Source: Thozetella sp. PMI_491
Taxonomy: Eukaryota > Ascomycota > Sordariomycetes > Chaetosphaeriales > Chaetosphaeriaceae
DNA length: 64,000 nucleotides
Direction: 5' to 3'
Assembly: GCA_021432635.1 (NCBI GenBank)
Contig: MU270073.1
Span: 276,161-340,160 of the forward strand
A program made the position numbers and the translations under genes. Positions within the stretch are counted from its first letter, which is position 1; the number at the start of each line of letters is the position of its first letter. The notes under the pieces are model-generated. The model was given only the letters and a program-made list of their open reading frames with translations. It made no database searches and was not told the origin of the DNA. Below, in pieces: positions 1-12,294 of the stretch.

Positions 1-2
1 AG

Positions 3-1110
3 GCGGCCGAGATTCAGGGTACCCAGATCCCGGGCCGTGATCAAGAAGGAAATTCTCATCAAATTGGTGAAAATTCTCGTGCTGAGGATACCTGTGTACT
101 GTTCCCCACCGACCGGAGCTTGGTGTGCACTGCTACAGGCAGGCTGAGTGCTGGTGAGCATCCTCCTCTCTCCCATTCCGTCACGGCTCTCTAGGAATCG
201 TTCTAAGTCGCAACATTTCTAGGTTCAGCGATCGCTTCCTGGAGTGCTTCTAGCCTCGAGGGGCCTGTCGTGGAGGACACTCGAGCGAGCTCCACGCCCG
301 CTAATACCCTCCCACTCGAGAGCGCGCCTATGGCATCGAACAACCCATCCGAGGATGATGGATACTACACCGCCTCGGAGTCTTCTTTCTCGATCAATAG
401 CTCCCGAAAGGCCCACACCGGCCACTCAACCGAGGGCAGTGGCTAATGGGCGGGACTGTGCTGCTAGTTCTACCTCTCAACGACCTCCGTTGACCGAAAC
501 AACTCGGGCCACGCGTCGTCGGTGGTCTCTCGCTGTCTTTTTGACATGCCTTTGTTTCTCCTTTCCACCACTGCGCCACTAACGATGTCCACTGACCCCT
601 CCGCCATGTAGCAGAGATCGATCGACTAATATCAACCAATTGTTAGAGTAGAGAAGGTGTTGACGGAATGGCCGCCTGTGATGCCACCCTCGCTGCCACT
701 CAGCATCAGTCCCTATTATTACTATTGTCAAATCAACTTGGCATTGAAGGCATCAATCATGTAATGTAGCTGCTTAATTCGTGGTTTGCGCTGATGGCTA
801 TCGGTACCTGAGATGACGGGATCAGCGCAGGAGGAGGTGAATGAAGGATGCCGTAGAAGAAGAATTTCGAAGGAGGACGCACCTCGAATCAACAGGCATG
901 GATGGAATTGCAATCTCAAGTAGGACTGTCACGAGCTAGCGTAGCAAATCGCTCAGCCATAAGACAGGTAGCAGATCAAGTAGTGACCTCCTCGTGCATC
1001 CAAAGTCTCGCCTGCCTTTGGCCACGTTCGTGACGGTGCTGGAACAGGCTGTAACAGGATACGCCGGGAGGTTAAACAGCATAGACGCGATGGCCGACTG
1101 GAACGGCTAG
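3..1110 (+). CDS. 3' part of an unidentified multi-exon gene (partial at left edge)
   Basis: No family recognised. An open frame runs from base 3 to a GTGAGC donor at 154 and resumes in phase after a TTTCTAG acceptor at 222, giving Ser/Thr-rich text including NNPSEDDGYYTASESSFS up to an in-frame TAA at 444. Further on, three blocks join in phase 0: 647-760 (after CTAAT...TTAG, containing MAACDATLAATQHQS), 857-919 or 857-967, and 1006-1110 (ending IDAMADWNG then TAG). The link between 444 and 647 is not solved; only poor donors or very short introns are available. The alternative is a gene that ends at 444 plus decayed sequence. Base composition is less GC-rich than in neighbouring genes. The gene converges on the kinase gene that ends at 1619. 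Confidence 0.35.
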
Positions 1111-1618
1111 ATGGCATGCTACATAACATCGAGTTCATATTACTAGGAACCGACCTGCTCAACCAACTTTGTGTTTGAGATACAGGAAGTCCACGCGGGA
1201 CCCTAAGTACCGACCAGCCCTTCCTAGACCACCCTTATAGAACGTTCGCTCAATAGTGCCTCCGCTCGACACTAGATCTACCTCATAGGTCCCGCCGTAT
1301 GTTTCTCCATCCCCAGTTGTAAACGAATAAAGGAGGAAGCGCGCAGGAAACGGCGACGGGAAGCTTCCCAATTGCACACCGGCCCTCAGAAGGAGCCGTA
1401 GCCCAGGAACCGAGAACGACAGAACACGCTCGCTCAAGATCGAACGCTTTTGAGTTGAAATATGCTTTTGTCTGACACCTTCACCAACCCCTTGAAGCCG
1501 AAACAAAGAGAAATAGCCGTGAAAGACAGGGGATATAGAGTTTGACGACGTTGCATAGTATTAGGACATGACTGCCTGCCTCCCACCTGTAGATGAACCG
1601 GCGGCATTTTTTCTAAGC
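1111..1618. other. Intergenic region between two convergent 3' ends
   Basis: This holds the 3' flanks of the left-edge gene and the kinase gene. A minus-strand open frame at 1159-1506 (115 codons) lies in the presumed kinase 3' UTR. It has no ATG-led start of quality and no recognisable domain, so I do not call it a gene. Confidence 0.5.
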
Positions 1619-4600
1619 TTAGAATTGCCGCTGGCTTGGTCCGACCCCGAGATCAGGGCTCGGCGGGATGATCGGCACAACAAGCGTCTTTGCCGGACTC
1701 GTCTTTCGGCTGCCGTGAGCGGCGAGTGCTCTTCGGGCTTCGAGGCGTCTAATTTCGAAGTCGTGAGAGCGCTTCTTTTCTAGTTCAATGGTGCGCTTGC
1801 GCTCGTCAAGATCAAACTGATCTTCCTCCATCTTCAGGTCATACTCCGTCAAACTCCGCATCTTGCGCTCGGCATGGGTGCATACATCGTCTAGAACTCG
1901 CGCCACTGCGTCAGGAACAAAGCAAGGAGACCGAATGACGCTCGTGGGAGATGGTGAGCGAGGACGGGCGTGCGAGCTGCCACCCCAGAGGCAGCGGAAA
2001 GTGAGCTCTGTCTTAATATCGATATCCCCGCTCCGCCATACAACAATAGAGTCGCCGTGGTAAAGACGCATCCAGTGTCGGGAGGGCCCTGCCGGGTTCT
2101 TGCAGTCATCCGAAAGGAGATGGATCCCGTTGACGAAGATTCCGTTCGTCGCCTTGGTAGATATGTAGAAATTGAACGTGTCCTCATCGTCATCCAGGAT
2201 ACCTCTCCAGGGTCGGGAGTTTTTGGCGGCATCGTATCCCTCCTTCCAGAGGAGTATCTTGAAACCGTACTTGGGCACTTTCACCTCTGCTTTATTGCCG
2301 TACACGCGCGTGTTCTCACTGGCTCGGCCCCACGATACCATCGACTCGGTGATCCGGATTAAGATATCGTCCACAGCAGATCCAGGGACGGACTCGAGCG
2401 AGGCAACAATTGCAGTCCCCGGCGGGTCTGCGTAGACTGGTACGATGATCGCTGGCCTTGGTGGCTGTGTATCTGGAATGGCCTCGAGGTCGTTGGGGTT
2501 TGAGCCTGCAGTCGAAGGAAAGAGGTCGTCTGGACCGCCTCGCCTAGCTGCCTTACCATCGCTCGAGACAGCTTCGACCTCGAGTGCTTTCTGGGCGACG
2601 ACCGCATCGTACCGAACTGGCGGAAAGTGCTTCATAGCCAAGTCCCACAAGGGGGTCGTGCCAGGGCGGAATTCCTCTCCTCTGGCCTTTGCAGCGGCCA
2701 TGAAGGCGTCGAGCTGGAGTTGGGTCATCTCGGGATACCTAAGGTGCCATGATTTCTTGTCTTGGGCGTTCCACCACACCGATTTGTGCACTGGGGCATC
2801 CATCTGGCGTCCCGACTGCGCGATTGAGACCGAGGGGATGTGCAAGTACAGCTCATAGTCGCTCTCGTCATCGTTGGATCCGCTTGGACTGGATTCGTTT
2901 GCCAACGAGTCCAGCTCCACTCCGGACCTCAACCTCTTGATCATAGGCCGACCGTGATCGGACGAATCGAACTCATCGCTGGTGTCATAGCCTACCCTGC
3001 GTTTGCTCGTGTTGAGATCGCTGTGGTGAGAGCGGAGATTGGAACCGCCAAGGGATTTCATGTTGAGGTTCTCCAGAATCGACTCGGCGCCACCCAGGCT
3101 TTGCGATTCCAGGTTGGCTGTCAGGTTGACGCCTCCGTCGAGTGACTCACTCCGAGTCGAGGAGAGCAGCGACACGCGTAATAAACTAGTGCCTGGCATT
3201 GGCTGCGAGGGCTTCGAATTCTGCTTTGGGGTCGAGGATCGATCTGAATCAAAACTGTCTCGGACCTCGGAGCCTCCGTCGAGGATCTCAGTGGCCCCAA
3301 AGCTGTTGTTGTTATTGGCGACCGGGAGGTTTAAAAGGTCGGGAGCGATCAAGCCAGAGCTTCCAAGCGCCGAGATATTGACCTCCCCAAACAAAGGCGG
3401 CGGTGGCCGTCGCTGGCCTCGTCCAAATGTATAGTTCTCCTTTTCCGATTCATACCCGCCGAGCAAATTCTCGTCGTAAATGTCATCGTCGAGAATTTCG
3501 TCATCGAGTATCTCGTCGTCGCTTTGAGGATCCAGGGGCCGGTTTTCCTTCTCCTCTAGGCTTAGCTGCGATGCGCCTTGCTCCAAGCCATCGTCGTCCG
3601 TGATATCATCGAATGATTGCGGAGCACCGAGCCCGGAACCCCCAAGCCAAGGGTGTTGGAAAAGCTGGTCCACGGTCGCGCGAGTCTCTGGTCTTTTGTC
3701 GAGCATATGGCTGAGAAAGTCGATACAGGCCGGTGAGATGTTCGCTTTCACCAGGGGTCTAGTGTCGAGGTTGGTCGTCATTATTCGATGGAGGAGCTCT
3801 GTGTGGCTAATCCCATTGTTCACGGGATAGGGTGGGCTTTGAGTCAAGGCATAGAACAGCACGCCTCCTAGCGACCAAATATCGATGGCATTGTCGTATC
3901 TCTGGCCGGTGAGCGGCCGGCGCTGCCGGTTTCGGGGATGGCGGCGGCCAAGCTGATCGTATTCCAAAAACTCGTTGTAGACCTCCGGCGCACAGTACAG
4001 CAGGGTCCCGCAGAAAGTCCTCAGAAACGTTTGCTCGCTGTCAATCATCTTCGAGAGGCCAAAGTCGGTGAGTTTTACGACAAACGGATTCTGGGAGCTG
4101 ATGAGGATGTTGTCGGGCTTCACGTCGCGGTGGGTGATGGCTTTGCGATGCAGGTAGCCTAGTGCGTCGAGGAGCTGCTTGGCCATGATCTTGACTGCTT
4201 CCTCCGGAAGGGGACCGTTGTCGAGGATGAGCTTGCCTAGGTCGCCGCCTGTCACAAGCTCCATGATTATGATCAATAGTCTATCGTCCCAGTCTATATG
4301 CTCCATGTAACGCACGATGTTCGGCTGTCGCCGGGTTAGCTGGGCTCAACACTCGATAAATAGGGCGCAGTCAGGTCTTACGTGCTGAACGTTCCGCATG
4401 ATCTTCATCTCGTTTTCCACCTTCTGGTCCAGGATGCCGTTCTTTATAAACTTGCGTTTATCCAGCTCTTTCGCTGCGTAAGGAACGCCTCCAAACCTGG
4501 TGGTGACCTTGTATACCGTGGCAAAGGCGCCTTTTCCAATCTCGCCGATTTTGTTATACTTTTCCGACCCGTTCCATGGTCTTGGAAATCGATCTAGGCC

Positions 4601-5495
4601 CCGCGAGTTTTCCCGCGTTCTTTCCCTCTCAAGATTCGGAGGCCGGTGAGCTGGAGGTTGTCTGCCCTGTCCCGTGTCGGGGAACAGGTTGAGCTGCCGA
4701 GCATGTTAGACCGCTGTTGAGACCACTCACTAAGGAAAAGGTACTTACCGGGCCGTCCGGCTCAGGGACAATAGTCGCATTGGCGTCGGCGCTGTCCAGG
4801 TCCTGTAGCCTCTTCATGTATTTGACCAGGTTCGCCCGGTACGCCTCTTCGTGCTCGCCCTCCCGCCTTGGAACGCGCACGAGAAACACGAGGTCGGCGG
4901 GGCGCTTGTGCATGAGGATTGCGATCTTCGAGCCGCTCGTCAGCGTCCTCCTCGTCTCCCCTGGCGGGTTTCTCGTCTTCGCCTTCAGCAGGTTGTCCTC
5001 TACTAACGTGCCGTTCGTGGAGGTGTCCTCTAGCATGAGGACGCCATAATCGTTCAGGTAGATACGGAAGTGGATATTGCTCAGGCGCCGGTAGGGGTCG
5101 TTGGTGAAGCAGATGTCGCACCGCGCGTGGTTCCTCCCGAAGGTGAAGCCTTGCCGAGGATTCTTAACCTTGGCCGATAGCCGGAGGACGATGGCATGCT
5201 CGCCAGCATCGTGCGACATCAGCTGGAAGTGTTGCGCATCGTCTTCGAAATCGAGGTCCAGGTCAACCCGGGCGGCGTCGTCGTGGCGGGCGAGGTGCGC
5301 CGAGGTTTGCAATGCGATGCGGGCTAGCTCGGCCCTCGCGCTGTCGGAGAAGGGGATCAACAGACATATTATGTCGGCAACGTCCTCGTCCGAGAAGCCC
5401 GAGTTCTGCTTGCCGAGACGTCGAGGATCAACGACATTCTGCGTGGCTGTTTGAGGGTTTGTCAGCCATCGCCGTCGCTCACGACCCGGAGGCAT
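1619..5495 (-). CDS. FHA-kinase-FHA serine/threonine protein kinase (Rad53/Chk2/Dun1-like)
   Basis: Predicted checkpoint-type kinase that binds phosphothreonine partners through FHA domains. Exons on the minus strand are 5495-4749, 4693-4382 and 4324-1619 (introns 55 and 57 nt, GTAAG donors, CTAAC branch points), giving about 1254 residues. The N-terminal FHA (about 101-205) shows FTFGRNHARCDI and DTSTNGTLVED. The kinase domain (about 298-580) shows the P-loop IGKGAFATV, the Lys of AAKEL, HRDVKPDN, DFG and CGTLLYCAPE. A second, diverged FHA-like domain (about 1010-1110) keeps ISTKATNGIFVNG and LYHGDSIVVW. Between kinase and FHA2 is a long acidic, Ser-rich linker, and a charged helix closes the protein. 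The order FHA-kinase-FHA matches yeast Rad53. Orthology to Rad53/Cds1 rather than Dun1 or another CAMK is an inference. The ATG at 5495 is the first in frame. Confidence 0.92.
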
Positions 5496-6337
5496 CCCAG
5501 AGCTAGGGGTAAAAGGGTGGCAAACCTGGTTGGGTCGGCTGCGAACTGCCGTCTGGATCCATTGGCGAGACCTTTAGAGGAGATTGACCCCTCCAGGTTC
5601 CAATACCGACCGACAGCAGCCCTCGTGGGTTATAAAGGAGCTTCGCATTCGAACGGAATGGGGGATGGGCTGTCTTCGAACCTTCCTACCGATGTCGAGC
5701 GTGCGTCGAGACCCGGCACTCGCTAGCGCGCCGCCCTCCCACAATCTGCAGCAGAGGCGAAGCAAGCCCAGGTAGCCGTGGGCGGTGCACCAATGCACGA
5801 ACGCTCCGAATGCACGAAGGACCCCCCGACAACCGGGAGCTATCGTGGGAGACCGGGGAAGCACCCGGGAGAAATCTGTGAGGCACTAGCGCGGGCCGTC
5901 GTTTCTCGTCCAGAGAAGAGAAGTCGCGGGCGGTCGCGGTGGCGGTCGCACTCAAGGCTGCAGGCCGAGATCGTCGCCTTTGGGGTGGACGATGGCGGGG
6001 TTGTGTTTGCGTGTGGATTGAATGGCTGCAAGGCCAAAAAAAAAAGTTGCACCACTCCAAGAAAAGAGCCTCTTACCCAGCAACGACCATCCAGCGGCGC
6101 CAAACCACGCGGATAGAAGCCCGCAGCGCCGCAGAGCACCGTGGAGAAGGGCAGGGCACCTGGTGCAGCGTTTTGTCATTCACTCGATCAGCTGCACCCG
6201 AGATGCTGCCACTATGTGGGGGGCAAAGCCATCACAAGGGGTTGGACTCGAGACCTGGTCCCGCGGTTTGACATTCATAGGACGGCAGGCGTCCCCTCGC
6301 CGTTTGGCGCATGCTGCCGTTCCCGCGGGGAGCTGCT

Positions 6338-6368
6338 CATCCAGTGGCATCCAGTGGGCATCCAGTGG
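6338..6368. repeat. Three-copy 10-bp direct repeat
   Basis: CATCCAGTGG occurs at 6338-6347, 6348-6357 and 6359-6368, the last offset by one G. It is a local tandem duplication in intergenic DNA with no evident function. Confidence 0.85.
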
Positions 6369-7877
6369 CCGGGAGGCACCCGTCGGCGGCAATCCCCGAT
6401 CGTGCCTGACCCTGCTACCAAAATACCCCTTGCTGACTCAGAAACTGATTGGTACCCATGGATTTAAGCTTGATTCCTCTGAATGCCGACTCACGCGGAC
6501 TGGGCCTTCTCCCCTCCTTTTTTCGTCCCGCCACCCTTTCTCTTGGAGGAGAGGTGCTCAGGAGATGGGGTTTCATCGTAGCCCATTTAGGCCTTGTTGC
6601 CTTAACAGGGGACTTGATTACAGGTGCCCATGCTTCCCTTTGGTCTATGAAAATCTTTGCTTCGGCCGAAGTCGAGACGGTCTGGGTCAACGGGGTTTCT
6701 CCTCCAGGCCAAGTGCACAAAAATTGTCTTGCCATTTAACACCCCGCCCACAGCCGAGAACCAAAGCCATAATTTTTGGTTTATGGATTTCTTTATCGGC
6801 TCGCTGCCCGAATATACTTGCACTATGCGAGCTGGGCAACGGATCGGGGCGGAACACGGCCCCACATCGGCGCGCGGAATTGCTCAGCCCTACAGCGCCT
6901 AGCAGGCTAACGGGCTCTTTTGGGGTGAGGCGGCGGCGCTGACAAGTACTCTTCGGTCACACACCCGTCCCGCTCTGCCGGCCGTTTTGTTTGTGTTCCT
7001 TGGCTGGCATATGGCTGGATAAATGAGGTCATGGTCGGAACCTTCTAACGTCCCGTGCCCAGACCCAGCAGAATAATGTAGAGCCCCCGCGACAGAGCCT
7101 AGCAGGTTATGGGAAATACAGGACGCCACACCCAGTGGGCCTGTTCAGAATTAGATAAAAGAAAATATCGAGGAAAGCCGTTCAACGGTGCTCTGCCCTA
7201 GCATTTGCACTTGACTATGGCATGGGGCGTGAAGCTGAAGCCCGCCTCGAAGCCTCGTGACTGATACCGACTCCAAGGTGCGAGCTATAGGAGTTTATTA
7301 CGCCTTCTACCCGGTACGTGTAGCACAATAGGGCACAGCTAGAAGCATGTAATGATCGGGATTGTCTACAATTTCTCCTGTCTCTGAGCTGGCGGGAGCC
7401 CGAAAAAAGCAACAGGGCGGGAGGCGTGGTTACGAAGTATGCGCCAGGGTGGCAGAGTACTCTGTCGCGTAGCAGCTTATCGATCCCCTCGGCGAATGGA
7501 AGTGTGTGGTGATCTGCGCATCTGGGCGCTCGTGCCCTCGGTAGTTGCTGGAAAAGCGCGTCCGCGATCCAACTGAAAGGCACAGCAGTGCTCGCTTCAA
7601 TCTTGGCGCATATCACGACTGCGTTGATGGTCCGTACCTAGAGCAGCCATTGACGACTAGCTAGCTAAGGTTGGGTTAAAGCGAGAGAAAAAATTGAGAA
7701 AGTACCCACTAGCTGGGCTGATTTGGGCATGTCCCAATCATTTCGCAAATGGTCCAGATGAATAACAAAAACAAAAAAACAACACGAGTTCTCGGCGTTT
7801 GATGTGGAGCAAGGTTAGGCTTGCAGGTTGATGGTGTTGAGATGCTTATGACGTAATGGTGCTTTTGCGTTTGTGCG

Positions 7878-7909
7878 CCTGCAGCCCCTTGCGCCCTGCA
7901 GCCCCTTGC
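7878..7909. repeat. Two-copy 15-bp direct repeat
   Basis: CCTGCAGCCCCTTGC is present at 7878-7892 and again at 7895-7909, a 17-bp period. It lies in intergenic DNA. Confidence 0.85.
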
Positions 7910-10900
7910 TCACGGGATCGCCAACGGTTCATGTCCCTGATTCCTTGTATTTTCCCACTATCACTCATGTTTTCCAAGAGCTCAACATTGAGCACGTCTG
8001 GGCCAGATAAGCAGGCTTGGCTCCAGGTGGGAGGAAGGAGAGGCAACACTAGTCGAAGCTAGGCATGCCGATTCCACAAAGAATGGGAAAACCAGAGAGG
8101 TGGAATGGCGATATTTGGGGCCGACTGAGCTAGTTTCGATCTACAGCGATCTTCATCAGGGATCGACGACAATTTGATGTGACAGGCAATCGACGGCGGG
8201 AGATGACACGCCTGCTCTCCCGCTTGTCCTACAGAGAGTACTGCGACGGGAAGACCCTACAAGGAGCTTTTACTAGTATTTTCTTCTTCTTACTCTCTGC
8301 CCCTCGAGCCGCGGCAGCCGGAAAGGATAGCGGCCGAGCCGACAGCCTGGGAACTTAAAGATTTGTCCGTTGTCGACGTCATTGACCAGGAAGCAGGGCA
8401 TGACAAGAGTCTTGGTACCACGTATTCGTTCCACTCTGCCCAGGCGAGCCAGGCCATGGGTTCCTTCAGGAATGAAAGTGAGCAGAGCAATGGCTGAATG
8501 AGCTCCCCTTGGAACGCACAATTATCCAAGCATTTGGCCACAAGCGCAGAAACATTGCGGATAAGGGATAAGCAGCGAGGCTTGGAAGCCGGGTGGGAGA
8601 ACGACACCGAACAAGCTTAAGCAGGCCTCCCTGGCCGTACGTAACAAAAGTGGCTGAGTTAAGCCCTGTACAACCAGGCCATGGAACATGGGGCAACCTG
8701 TACGATACAACCCCTGTTTGCTTGTTTGTTAGCGTGGGAATTAAAAGCCACTGTCTTCATAAGCAAAGTATTTGACCCAGATACAGGTGAGTTTACACGG
8801 CCAACAGGGAGCCAAAAGGGCCAAGAACAAGCAAGCCTACAGGGCTGGTTACTGGCTTGTAAGCCCTCATGGTTAGCTGGCCTCTGTACTATACCAAGCC
8901 AACAATTGTACAGGGGGTGAATTCTATGCTTGGGACGCGCAACAGCTTGGACTCTAGCGGACAGCCATGTACGGTACGAGGTGTACGAGGTACCACCCGC
9001 ACCCCGGCCGGTTACGGGATCCCAGCTGTCAATGTTTGGGCTCGAGTTTCGACCACAACGGCCGCGCGCTGCACTCCGCAAAGCGCAGCTCTGGCAGAAC
9101 CTCGTTCGCTTTTTTGCCAAGAGCGCACACATCAATGCATCGGGCTCCCCCGCATGCTGATTCCACCAAGCATTCGGTGTCAAGGTGAGGACAGAGCATT
9201 GGGGGAAATAAGGGGGGAAAGACGCTGAACCTGGGCGGCGCTTGCGCTGCTCCACTGTGTCGCCTTGAATGGGCTTTGGGCATGCGAGCAGCGTTTCAGT
9301 AGATGTTGCCTTTTCTGGCGCAACTGGCGCTCAGTGGTCGCGAGGTTGAGCCGTCCGCCACGACCCTAGCAAAAGCTGGTTCCAGTCCTGCAAGCTGGCG
9401 AGCCAGCTAGCCGCCGTCGCCGTCACCGCCGGTTGACCATGCTAGCTGGGTCCATGACGAGTGGGCGGACCGCCAACGAAGTTGGATACCCGCCTGCCAC
9501 GCCAATGCAGACGAACGACTGGATCTAGACGTACGTCTCCTCGGGGGGCTGGCACTTGGCACTAAGGATGGATACTGTATTAGTGCCGGCGATGGGCAAT
9601 GTAGCGCGGGAGCGCGGCCACATGGACCCTCTCTCTCTCCCCATCATCCGGGCTGCCGGACCTTTGTTGCAGGCCAATCATGGTCGTAGCACCGGGAGCA
9701 TGGGTGGTCAGGTTAGTGAGCTGCATTGCGTGTTAGTGACCTTGAATATTGGACCCTTTGCTGAGCCTAGCTCCTCCCTGGTGACGTTGCTCGCCGCCCC
9801 TCCCTCCCCTGCGCTGCGGGAAGGAGGAGGGAAGGTGGAGCATACAAGACGGCAGAGCGACGGTGAAGGGGCGGAACAGGAGGTAGCAGCAGCTACGCTC
9901 GACGGGTAGTCCGTCCATGTAAGCAAAGCTGTGTGTGTATATGTGAGTGTGTGGGTGTGCTACACAGCACAGCGTCAATACCGACCGAAGGGGGGGTGGG
10001 GGTGGACCCAAGAAGCTGGTGTGGCAGGCAAGACATGGTGCAGTCCATGGGACTAGTATCACAAGTCGTGGGCTGGTCGCGAGGCGTGCGATGTTCTACG
10101 GAGTAGGTCCTCTGACCGAACAAGTGCGGGCGAATTGTAGACCGAGTTTGCCAGGAAAAAGTAGCGGCGGCTCCATCTGCCTGCAGAAGAGGGCGTCCTT
10201 AGGGGTTCCTCGCCCGGATCTAAGCATCATTCAAGAGGCCACTTCACTTGTTGAAGACTACATGGTGGTGTACATGGCTACTATACGAAATGAGTAAGGT
10301 ACCGCCGTACGGTCGATCGGCCCTAGAGGCAGGAAGGAAGCTACCACATGGAGTGGCGGCGGCAACGAGCGAGTTTTCCCTGATGACAGCGATGCGCCAT
10401 ACTGCAAATGGCCTGCTGCTGGGACGGCCGTCTCGGCTTCTTTCGGATGTACCCCCAATGAGCATGGTTTGAACAACGGGCGCGCCTTGTACCCTGCGAG
10501 CGAGGCCTGCCACCTCAGCCAGCTGTTTGGCGGTGGAATACGAGAAAACGCGTACTCTTACCTCCGGCGGATCCGCCTGGGTCAAGCCTGCCGCCTTCTC
10601 GCTGGGCTGTGATGACGATTAACAGCCCTGAGTAAGGTGCAAGCCAAGCGAGGGAGGGGAATAATCTTGTTGCAAGAACCGCCCTCGTCCAAGTGCAGAC
10701 TTTCCTTCATGCCCGTCTCTTGTCTGAATCGACAGCAAGCTGCATCCAGACAAAGAAGGACGTCCGGACGCACCTCCCCTACAGCGTCTACCGCCTACCC
10801 TATGTGCGGGGACTCTTAGTTGCATCCCCAGGCCCCCTAGCGACGCCGGTTTAGGAAGCCCGACCCCCCCCACAGGCGACGGGGGAGCCACGACAATACA

Positions 10901-11832
10901 ACCGAGTCGAGACGAGAAAGTAGCGCCGGAGGGACATGGTCGGATACGAAAAATCGATACATTAACGAGCCGTCTTCTCTCGACCGCGTGGGCCTGGGAG
11001 GTTGGTAAACCCGTCTGTCGGCCCACGCCATTTCGCTCGGCAGCCAAGAGAGGAGCCTCCGTCCCAAGCCTTCGCCAAGTGCTCGTCGCCCAGGCCGCTG
11101 AGCTTGGCACGGTAGACATACGGATACGGAGCAAGGGTCTGGCGATTGACGAGGACAGCGACCACATACGACAGAGGACGGTGCATGCCAGCCGTTCCCC
11201 CTCCCACGCCAGGCGAGACAAGACACAAAACCTCACGGGCTGCCCAGCTGCAGCGAAGCAAACGCACGCACGGTTAGGAGCTACTGACTGACCCATTACC
11301 TTGTCGCAAAGCTCGGAACACCACCGAACGTTCGCGGTCCTGCATTATAGTACCCTCCACCCCGGCGACAGTTGGACAGAAATCCCCGGACGGAGGACGA
11401 GGAGAACCCAAGGAGAGTCTGACGCCTTGCGCACCTCCACACACCCATCCTCAACCACGTTATTAGTGAACAACCTTGAGACGACGTTTCCCCCCTCCTT
11501 GTCGGTCTCGTCTCGCCCCTCCTGCCAGCACCCGCGGGACCACAATTCCAGGGAAGCCTGACATAATAGCTTGTCACAGCGGACATAGCTTGACACGGAA
11601 CCACAAAACGCACCGTGGCCCCGAAGTTGCCGCTGTGTTTGGACCCCGGTCTGCGACTCTTCGATTTCCCTTCTGCGTGAGGAGGTGGTTCCATATCTTG
11701 GAGGTCCTGCGCTTTGCGAAATTCGGTATCTTTGTTTTCTCTGTTTCTTCCCTTTTGACCTGCAACCTGCCAAGATCCTCTCCCCCCCGCCCGCGCCCTT
11801 CCTTGGTTTGGAGTATCACGCCGAGCGAAATC

Positions 11833-11856
11833 GCAGCAGCAGCAGCGGCGGCGGCG
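11833..11856. repeat. GCA/GCG trinucleotide microsatellite
   Basis: A run of GCA triplets passes directly into GCG triplets about 450 bp upstream of the PH-domain gene start, probably in its promoter or leader. Confidence 0.8.
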
Positions 11857-12294
11857 CCCGAGAGCACTTTCTGCCCAGCCCAGCAGCCAAGCAGCTGGGC
11901 TCATTATAAGCGGTCATCTTAGCCCAAAGGAGCAGAAAAGCGGACGCGCAATAACGAGGGAAAAATGGGTCGAAATCGAGGTTTGTCCGCCCGCCCCGTC
12001 ATACTCATGACATTCCTCAGTTCAGCTGCCCCTTCGTTCGGTGTTCGGCCGGTACGATCATCTAGGCCCCCCCTGGCTGGCTCATTAGATTTGGCGATGC
12101 AACCTGCGTGCCAGAACCCGACCCGGCGCTCGTTCGTTGCCTCCTAGGAGCCTGACCCATGGCCTCTATCCCAATCATTTCCCCCTCGCACCCCAGCCCA
12201 TTGGCCCCCGATGGATTCCTTGGACTACAGGGTGGGCGTGTAATATGACGAAGTTATGCTGACCAAGCCTGCACCTTTTTAAGTACTCTCGTTT

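Larger units (their letters stand above)
5496..12294. other. Gene-poor gap of 6.8 kb
   Basis: It includes the kinase promoter at the left and the promoter and leader of the PH-domain gene at the right. Several long open frames exist (for example 6022-6942 plus, 8659-9255 minus, 10619-11296 minus), but they are rich in Arg, Pro, Ser, Cys and Trp and show no domain or splice structure, as expected for chance frames in GC-rich DNA. Two minus-strand stretches (around 7846-8049 and 8273-8521) read slightly more protein-like but could not be extended. Short repeats are listed separately. No tRNA, transposon end or terminal repeat was seen. Confidence 0.55.

Noticed and set aside
1159-1506. 115-codon minus-strand frame after the kinase stop codon
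   Set aside because: It starts only within a frame lacking a good ATG and lies in the probable 3' UTR. No similarity was recognised, and the opposite strand there contains better coding text up to 1110.
6022-6942. 306-codon plus-strand frame
   Set aside because: Composition is Arg/Ser/Pro/Cys/Trp-heavy, with no domain, no splice signals and overlapping frames of equal quality on both strands. It is a chance frame in GC-rich DNA.
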